Positions 34,118-42,144 of a stretch of DNA of 64,000 bases are shown one piece after another. The first letter of the stretch is position 1; each line of letters opens with the position of its first letter. The notes under the pieces are model-generated. The model did no database searches. It was not told the origin of the DNA and saw only the letters and a list, made by a program, of their open reading frames with translations. The stretch covers positions 35,632-99,631 of the forward strand of contig JBBQXK010000010.1 in assembly GCA_038209775.1 (NCBI GenBank). The letters are read 5' to 3'. Made by a program: the position numbers and the translations under genes. This DNA comes from JBBQXK01 sp038209775. GTDB lineage: Bacteria > Pseudomonadota > Alphaproteobacteria > Rhodobacterales > Rhodobacteraceae.

Positions 34118-34723
34118 TCAGGCCATGCCCCCCGCCTTGGCAATCATCGCAGCATGGGTGCGGTTCCTGGCCCCCAGTTTGCGCGACAGCGTCTTGACGT
34201 GCAGCTTGACCGTCACCTCCTGCAACACCAGGTCACGGCCGATCTCCTTGTTCGACTTGCCCTCGCAGATGCCGCGAAGCACCGTCACTTCGCGCGCAGT
34301 CAACAGCGCCAGGGGCGCGCCGGGTGCCATGTCTGACGTCAACAGGCCCATCGGCGCAAACCGCTCGCCCCGCGCCATCAGGCGTACGGCGGCGACCATG
34401 GCGCGGGCTGACATCTTCTTTGGCACGAACCCCCGTGCCCCCGCCCCGAACGCAGCCTCGGCCAGTTCGCGCGAGGTCGACGCCGACATCAGCGCCACCG
34501 GCGTGGCCCCCGCCCGGACCACCGCCTGCGGCAAGCCCGCCATACCGTTCAGCCCCGGCAGCGCCTGATCCACCAGCGCCAGATCGAATTCCTCGGCGGC
34601 CAGTGCCACGCACAACTCGGCAAAGGTGGCCACGGTGGCAACCCGGCTCATCCCCTCGGCCAAAAGGAACGCGGCGACGGTTTCGCGCAGAAGGTCATGG
34701 TCATCCGCGACAAGGATCTTCAC
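34118..34723 (-). CDS. NarL/LuxR-type response regulator (orphan)
   Basis: 201 residues. Receiver domain (1-120): acidic pair D7-D8, phospho-acceptor D52 in LVDQALPG, the switch serine in LMSAST and the conserved lysine in FVPKKMS. The LuxR helix-turn-helix (about 140-195) reads LTAREVTVLRGICEGKSNKEIG, then VTVKLHVKTLSRKLG. It starts at a GTG preceded by GGGG; an extension upstream is not family-like. No histidine kinase gene is in the window, so its signal is unknown. Confidence 0.88.
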   Translation of the reverse strand: MKILVADDHDLLRETVAAFLLAEGMSRVATVATFAELCVALAAEEFDLALVDQALPGLNGMAGLPQAVVRAGATPVALMSASTSRELAEAAFGAGARGFVPKKMSARAMVAAVRLMARGERFAPMGLLTSDMAPGAPLALLTAREVTVLRGICEGKSNKEIGRDLVLQEVTVKLHVKTLSRKLGARNRTHAAMIAKAGGMA

Positions 34724-34814
34724 GACCCCAAATCCTTTTCCCTGGCACGCCCGCACACCGAAATAGCTACAACCCTAACACGACCCGCCCGAAATGCCAC
34801 CCGATCACAGCGCC

Positions 34815-35876
34815 TCAGTCGCCCCAGGCCCGCTCCAGACAGGTCAGCCAGTTGCCATGGCACAGCTTGTGCAACAGCGCGTCGTCATAGCCATGCGCGG
34901 CAAGGGCGGCCTGCATTGCGGGCAGGCCCGTCACATCGCCGATCACATCCGGCATCGTCGCCCCGTCGAAATCCGATCCGTACCCCACATGATCCTCGCC
35001 CAGGCGACCGATCAGATGGTCCAGATGGCGCAGGATCGCCTCCCACCCCATGTCGGGCGACCGCCGCCCGTCCTCGCGCAGGAACACGGTGGCAAAGTTC
35101 AGCCCCACCATGCCGCCCGTCTCGCGGATCGCGTCCAGTTGCCAGTCGGTCAGGTTGCGCGATGACGGTGTCACCGCATGGGCATTGGAATGGGTGGCCA
35201 CCAGCGGCCGCGTGCTGATCCTTGCCACATCGCGGAACCCCGCGGCGTTCAGGTGGCTGAGGTCGATCAGAACCCGCAGGGCATCACATTCCCGCACCAG
35301 CCGCATCCCGGCCTCGGTCAGCCCCGGCCCGGTATCGGGCGACGAAGGATAGGCAAACGGCACCCCGTGGCCAAACGCCGTCGGCCGCGACCACACCGGC
35401 CCCAGCGACCGCAACCCCATCGCATGGAACAGATGCAGCGCATCCAGCCCCTCGTCGATGGCTTCGGCCCCCTCCATGTGCATCACCCCCGCGATGCGGC
35501 CCGCCGCCATCGCCGCGCGGATGTCGGCCACGCTGCGGCACAGCACGAATGCCCCGCCGCTGTCGCGCTCCATTGCCAGCAGATGCCCCGCCATCGCCAG
35601 TGCCACCTCCTGCGCGCGGGCCAGCGGCACCGGTGCCGCCAGCGGCAGCGCATAGGGCGGCGCGTTCATCGCGGCCTCCATCTGCCCCAGGTCGACCACC
35701 TCGGCCGACGGCACATAGATCGCGAACATCCCCCCGGCAAAGCCTGATGCCTGCATCCGTGGCAGGTCCAGATGCCCTTTCCCCTCACCCGTCACCCAGA
35801 TTTCGCGGCGTCGGTCGGGGGCATTCCAGATCCGCAACAGAATGTCGTTGTGACCGTCAAAAACCGGGATCGTCAT
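34815..35876 (-). CDS. Membrane dipeptidase (peptidase family M19, renal dipeptidase-like)
   Basis: 353 residues of an amidohydrolase-type TIM barrel. Zinc-site motifs are DGHNDI (7-12), the bridging glutamate in HMEGAEAI, LSHLN, and VATHSNAHAVTP; GSDFDGA near the end is the other conserved block. Family members hydrolyse dipeptides, often with a D-residue. No signal peptide is seen from the ATG at 35876, so it is probably cytoplasmic. A 42-codon upstream extension was not used. Confidence 0.9.
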   Translation of the reverse strand: MTIPVFDGHNDILLRIWNAPDRRREIWVTGEGKGHLDLPRMQASGFAGGMFAIYVPSAEVVDLGQMEAAMNAPPYALPLAAPVPLARAQEVALAMAGHLLAMERDSGGAFVLCRSVADIRAAMAAGRIAGVMHMEGAEAIDEGLDALHLFHAMGLRSLGPVWSRPTAFGHGVPFAYPSSPDTGPGLTEAGMRLVRECDALRVLIDLSHLNAAGFRDVARISTRPLVATHSNAHAVTPSSRNLTDWQLDAIRETGGMVGLNFATVFLREDGRRSPDMGWEAILRHLDHLIGRLGEDHVGYGSDFDGATMPDVIGDVTGLPAMQAALAAHGYDDALLHKLCHGNWLTCLERAWGD

Positions 35877-36005
35877 GCAAAACTCCTGCGCCGCCTTCCG
35901 CCCAAAGGTCGCAGAACGGCAACCCGTTGCAAGTACCAAAACGGAACCGACGCCCCGCCATCGAACCCAGGTTCGCCCTTCATCCGTTCTCAGATATCCC
36001 ACAGG

Positions 36006-36076
36006 GGTTTGTCACCGGGAACGCCACCGGTTCAAGAGACCGGTGGCATGGGGGGGTGTCAAACCCCCCGGTCCTG
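36006..36076 (-). repeat. 71-base intergenic repeat with two hairpins (GGATAYTT-box copy 5)
   Basis: GCCACCGG-TTCAAGAGA-CCGGTGGC (36023-36047) and GGGGGG-TGTCAAA-CCCCCC (about 36051-36069). 66 of 71 bases match 40371-40441. Read on the minus strand, the hairpins are followed by CCCCTGTGGGATATCTGAG, the box of the family. Confidence 0.85.
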
Positions 36077-36100
36077 ACGGCAGCACAAGTGCTGCCGTCA
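36075..36100 (-). terminator. Terminator hairpin of the Hsp20 gene
   Basis: TGACGGCAGCAC-AA-GTGCTGCCGTCA is a perfect twelve-pair inverted repeat (the inner pairs must open to make a loop), starting 6 bases after the hsp20 stop. No T run follows on the minus strand. Confidence 0.55.
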
Positions 36101-36106
36101 AAAGGC

Positions 36107-36580
36107 TCAGTGCGTGGCCTCCACCGCCGTGCCCTCGACCGGCAGCGCGCCCGCCGCCCCCTGCGCGATGGCAATGCGGCGGGGCCTCATGGCCTCGGGC
36201 ATCTCGCGCACAAGGTCGATGTGCAGCATGCCGTGTTCATGCGCGGCACCGTCCACCCGCACATGGTCGGCCAGGGCAAAGCGCCGCTCGAACGCGCGGG
36301 TGGCGATGCCACGGTGCAGATAGTTGCGCGGCGCGTCCTCGCCCCCCTTGCGGGCGGCCACGACCAGCGTGGCATCCTTGACCTCGACCGTCAGGTCATC
36401 GGGTGCAAACCCCGCAACCGCGACCGAGATGCGATAGGCATTTTCGGCGGTCTTTTCGATGTTGTAGGGTGGATAGGTGGCCTGGCTCACGTCCGACGCA
36501 AGCGCGCGGTCCATCAGGTCAGCGATACGGTCGAAACCGACGGTCGCACGGTAAAGCGGTGTGAAATCAAGGGTTCGCAT
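36107..36580 (-). CDS. Small heat-shock protein Hsp20 (IbpA-like)
   Basis: 157 residues. The alpha-crystallin domain spans about 38-130, from YPPYNIEKTAENAYRISVAVAGF to FERRFALADHVRV and GMLHIDLVREMP. The N-terminal LDFTPLYRATVGFDRIADLMD is the same as in Escherichia/rhizobial IbpA-class chaperones. The protein holds unfolded polypeptides for refolding by DnaK/ClpB. GGAGG stands 9 bases before the ATG and may be paired in the RNA at low temperature. Confidence 0.93.
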   Translation of the reverse strand: MRTLDFTPLYRATVGFDRIADLMDRALASDVSQATYPPYNIEKTAENAYRISVAVAGFAPDDLTVEVKDATLVVAARKGGEDAPRNYLHRGIATRAFERRFALADHVRVDGAAHEHGMLHIDLVREMPEAMRPRRIAIAQGAAGALPVEGTAVEATH

Positions 36581-36702
36581 GGATCATCCTCCATTGAGCG
36601 ATGTTGTGAAACCCGTGCCTCCGGGTACGGGCCTTGGCACCCGGGCCCGATCATCGGCACCCGGATGAAATTCATCTGGGAATGGCAGCACCGCCTTTCA
36701 AG
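36581..36702 (-). promoter_or_regulatory. Candidate heat-shock control region of hsp20
   Basis: On the minus strand CTTGAAA (36696-36702) matches the -35 element of heat-shock sigma factor RpoH, but no good -10 is seen at the proper spacing. Just before the gene, AUGGA-GGAUGA-UCCAU could fold so that part of the Shine-Dalgarno GGAGG and the start codon are paired, with a second small hairpin CCCGT/ACGGG upstream. This is the layout of an RNA thermometer. The stem is only five pairs, so the call is tentative. Confidence 0.3.
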
Positions 36703-36706
36703 CCCC

Positions 36707-37549
36707 TCAGGGGCGCAGGAACTTGGCCCCGCCCGCCGCATCGCGGCCGCCCTCGCCGGGCTTGTGAAACGTTGACGACAGCGCCTTCATCTCCGCCAGC
36801 AGCGTGCCCAGCGGCGCCCCGGTACCGGTGCCCAGCGTGGTGCCAAGCGCCACCTGGCGGCCGTCGTATTCCGCCTTGGCCGACACCACCGACACCACCC
36901 GCGCCACGCCGTCGCGGATGGCAAAGATCGGCGCGCCCGAGGATCCGAAATCGACGTTGCACGACAGGACCAGAACCCCCGGCTGCCGCGCCAGCACATG
37001 GCACACCTCTTGCAGCGACGGCGCCTCGGACCGGTCCTGCGCATAGGACACGACACCCACCTCATCACCCTTGGCGGGCCGGTCGTCGGTTTCAAACGGC
37101 ACGATCGAAGGCAGGCGGATCGGCTGGTCAAGCGCGATCAACGCCAGATCGAACGCAACCCGGTCGAACCCCTCTTGCCCGCCATAGACGTATTCCGGGT
37201 GCGCAATCGCATACTTCACACCGCGATAGGCCGCCGCCCGCCCGTTGCGCCATCCGGCCAGAAACTTGATCTGATCGGGTGCGATCCGCGCGCCGGTTTC
37301 CTTGTCGAAAAGGCAATGCGCGGCGGTCAGAACCAGCCCGGGCGCAATCAGCGCACCGGTGCAGAACCCCCGCTGCCCAAAGTCGATCCGCCCCACGGCG
37401 TCCCAGCCCCGCGCCTGATCCGCCGTATCAAGGCGGGTCAGCGCCTTGTCGCCCGCAACTTCGGCCACGCCGGCGGGCAGGGCCTCTTGCGCCACCGCGC
37501 CATGGGTCATCACCAGCGCAAGCACCAGGGTCATCAGATGGCGGAACAT
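36707..37549 (-). CDS. Secreted trypsin-like serine protease
   Basis: 280 residues, with a signal peptide ending near residue 20 (LVLALVMTHGAVAQ). The catalytic triad is H78 in TAAHC, D134 in FDLALIALD and S204 in FGSSGAP. No PDZ domain follows, so it is not a DegP/HtrA protein. The four cysteines (63, 79, 183 and 197) could make two disulfides. The start at the ATG of the signal peptide is preceded by CCGGAGG. Substrate unknown. The stop lies just upstream of the hsp20 promoter region. Confidence 0.88.
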   Translation of the reverse strand: MFRHLMTLVLALVMTHGAVAQEALPAGVAEVAGDKALTRLDTADQARGWDAVGRIDFGQRGFCTGALIAPGLVLTAAHCLFDKETGARIAPDQIKFLAGWRNGRAAAYRGVKYAIAHPEYVYGGQEGFDRVAFDLALIALDQPIRLPSIVPFETDDRPAKGDEVGVVSYAQDRSEAPSLQEVCHVLARQPGVLVLSCNVDFGSSGAPIFAIRDGVARVVSVVSAKAEYDGRQVALGTTLGTGTGAPLGTLLAEMKALSSTFHKPGEGGRDAAGGAKFLRP

Positions 37550-37599
37550 GCAACCTCCGGTTCTTGTTGCCCCAGCGCTAGGGGCCAGTTGCGGCAGAT

Positions 37600-38895
37600 T
37601 TAAGGCCGCGCCACCGGCTCCGGCCCCAATGACGCGGGGCGTGGCCCGCCGGTCGCCCAGTCCAGCAACTCGACCGTATGCACCACCGGCACGCCCGTCC
37701 CCGACCCGATCTGCATCATGCACCCGATGTTTCCGGCGGCAATCACATCCGGGGCCGTGGCCTCCAGCGTCGCCACTTTCCGCGCCTGCAGTTGCGCCGA
37801 AATCACCGGCTGCATCAGGTTGTACGTCCCCGCCGACCCACAGCACAGATGGCTGTCCGCCGGTTCCACCACCGTGAACCCCACCCGTTTCAAAAGGTCC
37901 TTCGGCGCGGTTTTCACCTTTTGCCCGTGCTGCAGCGAACAGGCCGCATGATACGCCACCCGCACCCCCTTCGGTGCCCCCTCGGGCAGACCGATCTTCA
38001 CCAGCAACTCAGAGATATCCAGCGCCATCCCCGCCACCGCCGCCGCCTCTGCCGCCAACGGATCATTGCGGAACATGTGGCCGTAATCCTTGACCGTCGT
38101 GCCGCAACCGCTGGTGTTGATGACAATCGCCCCAAGGTCCGGCGTCGCCGTCCAGGCCCGGATGTTGGCGGCAGCACTCGCATGCGCCATGTCCGCCTTG
38201 CCCATGTGATGCGTCAGCGCCCCACAGCACCCGGCCCCCTCGGCCACCACCACCTCACACCCCAGCCGCGTCAGCAACCGGATCGTCGCATCGTTGATGT
38301 CCGTATTCAGCGCCTTTTGCGCACAGCCCGTCATCAGCGCCACCCGCATCTTGCGGGGGCCAAGGGGCGCAAAGGTCTGCGGGTCGTCATTGCGGCTGAC
38401 CGGCGGGATCACCTTCGGCGCCATCCGCAACATCGCCCGCAGCCGCGCATCCGGGATCAGCCCGGCAAAGGGGCGCGCGATCTTGGCCCCCAGCAACGCC
38501 ACCCGGAACCGCATCGGATAGGGCAGCACCCGCGCCAGCACGGCCCGCATTGCGCGGTCCATGAACGGGCGGCGATAAGTCCGCTCGATATACTCCCGCG
38601 CGTGGTCCACCAGATGCATGTAGTGGACGCCCGAAGGGCAGGTCGTCATGCAGGCCAGACACGACAGACACCGGTCGATGTGCAGCACCGTCTTCGCATC
38701 CGCCGGCCGCCCCGTCTCCAGCATGTCCTTGATAAGGTAGATCCGCCCCCGCGGGCTGTCCAACTCATCGCCCAGCACCTGATAGGTCGGGCAGGTCGCC
38801 GTGCAGAACCCGCAATGCACGCAAGACCGCAGGATCTTGTTCGACGTGGCCGTGGCCGGATCGCGCAACTGTTCCGGGGTAAAATGCGTCTGCAT
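37600..38895 (-). CDS. glcF: Glycolate oxidase iron-sulfur subunit
   Basis: 431 residues. Two 4Fe-4S motifs near the N-terminus (CVHCGFCTATCP at about 25-36 and CLSCLACMTTCP at about 75-86) are followed by two cysteine-rich CCG domains (GCCGALTHHMG and LCCGSAGTYN). GlcF passes electrons from the GlcD flavin to the respiratory chain when glycolate is oxidised to glyoxylate. The start ATG is 2 bases after the stop of the small membrane gene upstream. A long in-frame extension into that gene is not real. Confidence 0.93.
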   Translation of the reverse strand: MQTHFTPEQLRDPATATSNKILRSCVHCGFCTATCPTYQVLGDELDSPRGRIYLIKDMLETGRPADAKTVLHIDRCLSCLACMTTCPSGVHYMHLVDHAREYIERTYRRPFMDRAMRAVLARVLPYPMRFRVALLGAKIARPFAGLIPDARLRAMLRMAPKVIPPVSRNDDPQTFAPLGPRKMRVALMTGCAQKALNTDINDATIRLLTRLGCEVVVAEGAGCCGALTHHMGKADMAHASAAANIRAWTATPDLGAIVINTSGCGTTVKDYGHMFRNDPLAAEAAAVAGMALDISELLVKIGLPEGAPKGVRVAYHAACSLQHGQKVKTAPKDLLKRVGFTVVEPADSHLCCGSAGTYNLMQPVISAQLQARKVATLEATAPDVIAAGNIGCMMQIGSGTGVPVVHTVELLDWATGGPRPASLGPEPVARP

Positions 38896-38897
38896 GC

Positions 38898-39218
38898 CTA
38901 AAACATCCCCAGAGTTCTGGCGCAAATCAGCGCCCCGACCACCATCACCAACCCCACCACCACCGGATAGGGCACCGCCTTCATCCCAAGTAACCGCAAC
39001 CCCTGCGCCAGCGCCGCCGCAGCCACCGCCCCCCCGAATACCCACAGCAGCAGGGTGCCAAAGCCGCTGCCATCTTCGGGCAAAACCACTGGCCCCAGCA
39101 CCACCAGCGCCAGCGCGGCCACCCCGATGCCGATGGCCGCAACCCGCCCGCGCGGCAACAGGACCAGCACGACAAAGACGATGACCGGCAGACCCAGACA
39201 GGCGACAAACGTCGACAT
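38898..39218 (-). CDS. Small membrane protein between glcE and glcF
   Basis: 106 residues with three or four hydrophobic segments (about 3-20, 26-45, 55-75, 82-102) and short loops. It starts on the base that ends the glcE stop region (TGATG overlap; a GTG one codon earlier is an alternative) and ends 2 bases before glcF, so it is embedded in the glc operon. I do not recognise a family. It could anchor the soluble GlcDEF complex to the membrane or act in transport; this is inferred only from position. Confidence 0.75.
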   Translation of the reverse strand: MSTFVACLGLPVIVFVVLVLLPRGRVAAIGIGVAALALVVLGPVVLPEDGSGFGTLLLWVFGGAVAAAALAQGLRLLGMKAVPYPVVVGLVMVVGALICARTLGMF

Positions 39219-40330
39219 CACACGGCCCCCGCCGCCGCAAACAGACCTTTCGGGTCAAACTGCCGCCGCAACCCTGCGCTCAGCGCCGCCACACCTGCGG
39301 CCTCGGGCGGCATCACGGCCACATCCCCCATCCCGGGTGCCGCCCGCCACAACGTCGCATGGCCCCCAACTGCCGCCAGCGCGCCCCGCACCACAGCCGC
39401 ACTTTCGGCAGGCGTCAGCACCCAGATCAGCCCACCACCCCAGTCGAACATCGCAGGCACCCCCGGCAACCCGTCCCGCACCCGCGCCAGAACGCCCGGC
39501 GCATCCGATGGCTTAAGGTGCAGCCGCCACACCGCCCCCGCCCGGCCCGCAAACGGCGAAACATCCCGTACTTCGGGCCACAGGTCGCCCGCCGCCACCT
39601 CCCACCCCGGCCCCATCAAGTCACGCAACCGCCCCAGCCGATAGGCCACTGACCCCGCCATCCCCTCGATCCGCAGCCTTGTTTCCGGCACCCCTCCGCA
39701 GTCCAGATGCCCCGCCCCCGTCACCTCATAGGGTGACCCCAGCGCCCGCGCCATCGCCGCCACCGCCGCCCCGGGCGAAAGGTCCCGCGCCACCAGCGTG
39801 GCCCCGGTCTCCGGCACCGGCAGCACCTTGAGGCTGACCTCTGTCAGACAGCCCAGACGGCCGCGCGACCCCGCCATCAGCTTGACCAGATCATAGCCGG
39901 TGACGTTCTTCATCACCCGCCCGCCGTTCGATACCACCGCACCCCGCCCGTCGACAAACCGCACCCCCAACAGGAAATCCCGCGCCGCCCCCGCCTGTAC
40001 CCGGCGCGGCCCACTCGCGTTGGCCGCAATCACCCCACCGATGGTCGACACGCCGTCGGTCCCCAGAACCCCCCGCATATCCGGCACCTCAAAGGCCAGC
40101 CGCTGCCCCTCCACCGCCAGCGCCGCCTCGATCTCCGCCACCGGCGTCCCCGCCCGCACCACCATGGTCAGCGCACCGGGCTCATACAGCGTGATCCCCG
40201 ACAGCCCGCCCGTTTCCACCATCTCGCCCGCACACACCCCGACCCCGCGCGTCCCACCACCCTGAAACACCAGAGGGCCAACCGCGCCGCGCACGATATC
40301 AGCAAGCTCCGCCTCATCCCCCGGCCGCAT
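39218..40330 (-). CDS. glcE: Glycolate oxidase FAD-binding subunit
   Basis: 370 residues. The PCMH-type FAD domain covers about 1-175: FQGGGTRG, STIGGVIAANASGPRR and GGRVMKNVTGYDLVKLMAGSRG are conserved GlcE blocks. The C-terminal FAD-linked oxidase domain ends with LRRQFDPKGLF. AAGGGGAAG precedes the start. A 116-base gap to glcD carries an intergenic repeat, whereas the downstream spacing is tight. Confidence 0.92.
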   Translation of the reverse strand: MRPGDEAELADIVRGAVGPLVFQGGGTRGVGVCAGEMVETGGLSGITLYEPGALTMVVRAGTPVAEIEAALAVEGQRLAFEVPDMRGVLGTDGVSTIGGVIAANASGPRRVQAGAARDFLLGVRFVDGRGAVVSNGGRVMKNVTGYDLVKLMAGSRGRLGCLTEVSLKVLPVPETGATLVARDLSPGAAVAAMARALGSPYEVTGAGHLDCGGVPETRLRIEGMAGSVAYRLGRLRDLMGPGWEVAAGDLWPEVRDVSPFAGRAGAVWRLHLKPSDAPGVLARVRDGLPGVPAMFDWGGGLIWVLTPAESAAVVRGALAAVGGHATLWRAAPGMGDVAVMPPEAAGVAALSAGLRRQFDPKGLFAAAGAV

Positions 40331-40370
40331 CACTCGCTTCCCCTTTTTCTGTCCGGAAATATCCTGCGGG

Positions 40371-40441
40371 GGTTTGCCACCGGGAACGCCACCGGTTCAA
40401 GAGACCGGTGGCATGGGGGGGCGCAAAGCCCCCCGGTCCTG
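40371..40441 (-). repeat. 71-base intergenic repeat inside the glc operon (GGATAYTT-box copy 6)
   Basis: Two hairpins, GCCACCGG-TTCAAGAGA-CCGGTGGC (40388-40412) and GGGGGG-CGCAAAG-CCCCCC, nearly identical to 36006-36076. Read on the minus strand the box is GGATATTTCCGGACAGAAAA, ending near 40341. It lies between glcD and glcE. Confidence 0.85.
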
Positions 40442-40446
40442 CCCCC

Positions 40447-41880
40447 TCAACCCGCACGACGCGTCGCCGTTACGTGCAGCGGAAACACCTTGGCCGGGTT
40501 CAACAGCCACTTCGGATCAAACACATCCTTGACCCGCATCTGCGCCTCAAGGTCCACTTCGGTAAACTGCACCGTCATCAGATCGCGCTTTTCCACCCCC
40601 ACGCCATGCTCGCCCGTCAGGCACCCCCCGACCTCGACGCACAGCTTCAGGATCTCCTCCCCGAACGCCTCGCAGATCTCCAGATCGCCGGGCTTGTTCG
40701 CATCGAACAGGATCAGCGGGTGCATGTTGCCGTCGCCCGCATGGAACACGTTCGCCACATCCAGCCCGAACTCACGGCTCATCTCGCCGATCCGGCGCAG
40801 CACCCGGGGCAGCGCCGACACCGGGATGGTCCCGTCCAGACACATGTAATCGTTGATCTGCCCCATCGCGCCGAACGCCGACTTGCGGCCCAGCCAGATG
40901 CGTTTCGCCTGATCGTCATCCGCTGCCTCGCGCAACTCGACCGGATTGTGCCGCCGTGCTATGTCCATGATCCGGGCAAGCTGTTCGTCGATCTCGGCCG
41001 GGCTGCCCTCGACCTCGACAATCAGCAGCGCCTCGCAATCCGGGTATCCCGCATGCGCAAACGCCTCGCATGCGCGGATGCAGGGGCGGTCCATGAACTC
41101 GATGGCCACCGGCAGGATGCCCGCGCGGATGATGTCCGACACGCAGGCCCCCGCCACCTCGTTGGCATCAAACCCCATCAGCACCGGGCGCGCACCCTCG
41201 GGCTTTGGCAGGATGCGCAGGGTGGCCTCCGTCACCACCCCCAACTGCCCCTCCGACCCGCAGACGACACCCAACAGGTCAAGCCCCCCCGCATCCATCC
41301 ACGGCCCGCCCAGCGTCACCACCGTGCCGTCCATCAGCACCATCGTCACCCCCAGCAGGTTGTTCGTCGTCACCCCGTACTTGAGGCAATGCGCCCCCCC
41401 GCTGTTCATCGCGATGTTGCCCGCAATGGCACAGGCCAGTTGCGATGACGGATCGGGCGCATAGAAAAACCCCTCCGCCTCGACCGCGCCCGTCACCGAA
41501 AGATTGGTCCGCCCCGACTGCACGCGGACAAAGCGGTTGGCATAGTCGGTCTCCAGCACCGCATTCATCCGCGCCACGCCCAGAATGACGCAATCCGCCG
41601 TCGGCAGCGCGCCCCCGGCCAGAGAGGTGCCCGACCCGCGCGGCACCACCGGCACGCCCATCGCGTGGCACATCGCCAGCACCGCCGCCACCTCGGCGGT
41701 CGTGCGCGGCAGCACCGCCGCCAGCGGCGGACAGCGGTACGCGGTCAGCGCATCGCATTCATAGGCGCGCAGCTCCGCCGCGTCGGAGATCACCGCATCC
41801 CGCGGCAGGATCGCCCGCAACCCCGCCACGATCTGGTCACGCCGGTCCAGAACCCTGATGTCGGCGATCGGCATGTCCAT
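40447..41880 (-). CDS. glcD: Glycolate oxidase subunit GlcD
   Basis: 477 residues. The FAD-binding PCMH domain (about 55-235) contains VPRGSGTSLAGGALPT, and the C-terminal oxidase domain has NVFHAGDGNMHPLILFD and GGCLTGEHGVGVEKR, typical of GlcD. It oxidises glycolate (or D-lactate in related enzymes) at FAD; GlcE and GlcF follow, which supports glycolate. AGGAGGG sits 8 bases before the ATG. Transcription is probably controlled through the palindrome directly upstream. Confidence 0.94.
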   Translation of the reverse strand: MDMPIADIRVLDRRDQIVAGLRAILPRDAVISDAAELRAYECDALTAYRCPPLAAVLPRTTAEVAAVLAMCHAMGVPVVPRGSGTSLAGGALPTADCVILGVARMNAVLETDYANRFVRVQSGRTNLSVTGAVEAEGFFYAPDPSSQLACAIAGNIAMNSGGAHCLKYGVTTNNLLGVTMVLMDGTVVTLGGPWMDAGGLDLLGVVCGSEGQLGVVTEATLRILPKPEGARPVLMGFDANEVAGACVSDIIRAGILPVAIEFMDRPCIRACEAFAHAGYPDCEALLIVEVEGSPAEIDEQLARIMDIARRHNPVELREAADDDQAKRIWLGRKSAFGAMGQINDYMCLDGTIPVSALPRVLRRIGEMSREFGLDVANVFHAGDGNMHPLILFDANKPGDLEICEAFGEEILKLCVEVGGCLTGEHGVGVEKRDLMTVQFTEVDLEAQMRVKDVFDPKWLLNPAKVFPLHVTATRRAG

Positions 41881-41895
41881 CGTGTTGCCCTCCTG

Positions 41896-41920
41896 AATTG
41901 GTAATAACTTATAACCAATT
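41896..41920. promoter_or_regulatory. 25-base palindromic operator before glcD
   Basis: AATTGGTAATAA, C, TTATAACCAATT: an inverted repeat in which eleven of twelve pairs match. The half-sites AATTGGT/ACCAATT are those of GntR/FadR-type regulators such as PdhR and LldR, but with a longer 11-base spacer. It ends a few bases before the glcD Shine-Dalgarno and overlaps the only A/T-rich, -10-like sequence here. A GlcC-like regulator is the expected ligand; no such gene is in the window. Confidence 0.7.
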
Positions 41921-41998
41921 TCCCGACTAACGCAAGGCATCGTTTCGACCGGCCGACTGAACCCGAACAACGCACATCGAACAACCCCCGCCCCAAAA

Positions 41999-42042
41999 CC
42001 GATTTCTTCAAAGAAATCGGACCGGAGTTTTCGAAAACTCCG
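41999..42042. repeat. Double-palindrome intergenic element, copy B
   Basis: CCGATTTCTT-CA-AAGAAATCGG (41999-42020) and CGGAGTTTTCGAAAACTCCG (42023-42042). As a reverse complement it matches copy A at 43 of 44 bases. It lies in the divergent region between glcD and the EamA-like gene. Confidence 0.8.
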
Positions 42043-42144
42043 ATGCAACCCCGCCATCCCCGCACTATGCCTTTCGTCGGTGCGCCGTCCTGCCCTACGC
42101 TGCCCCCGACCAGAAACCTCCGTCCCCATGCGAAAGGTGCCGCA

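Noticed and set aside
36023..36047. Hairpin with TTCAAGAGA loop considered as part of a tRNA
   Set aside because: There is no cloverleaf, no acceptor stem and no TPsiC arm; the same hairpin is repeated at 40388-40412.
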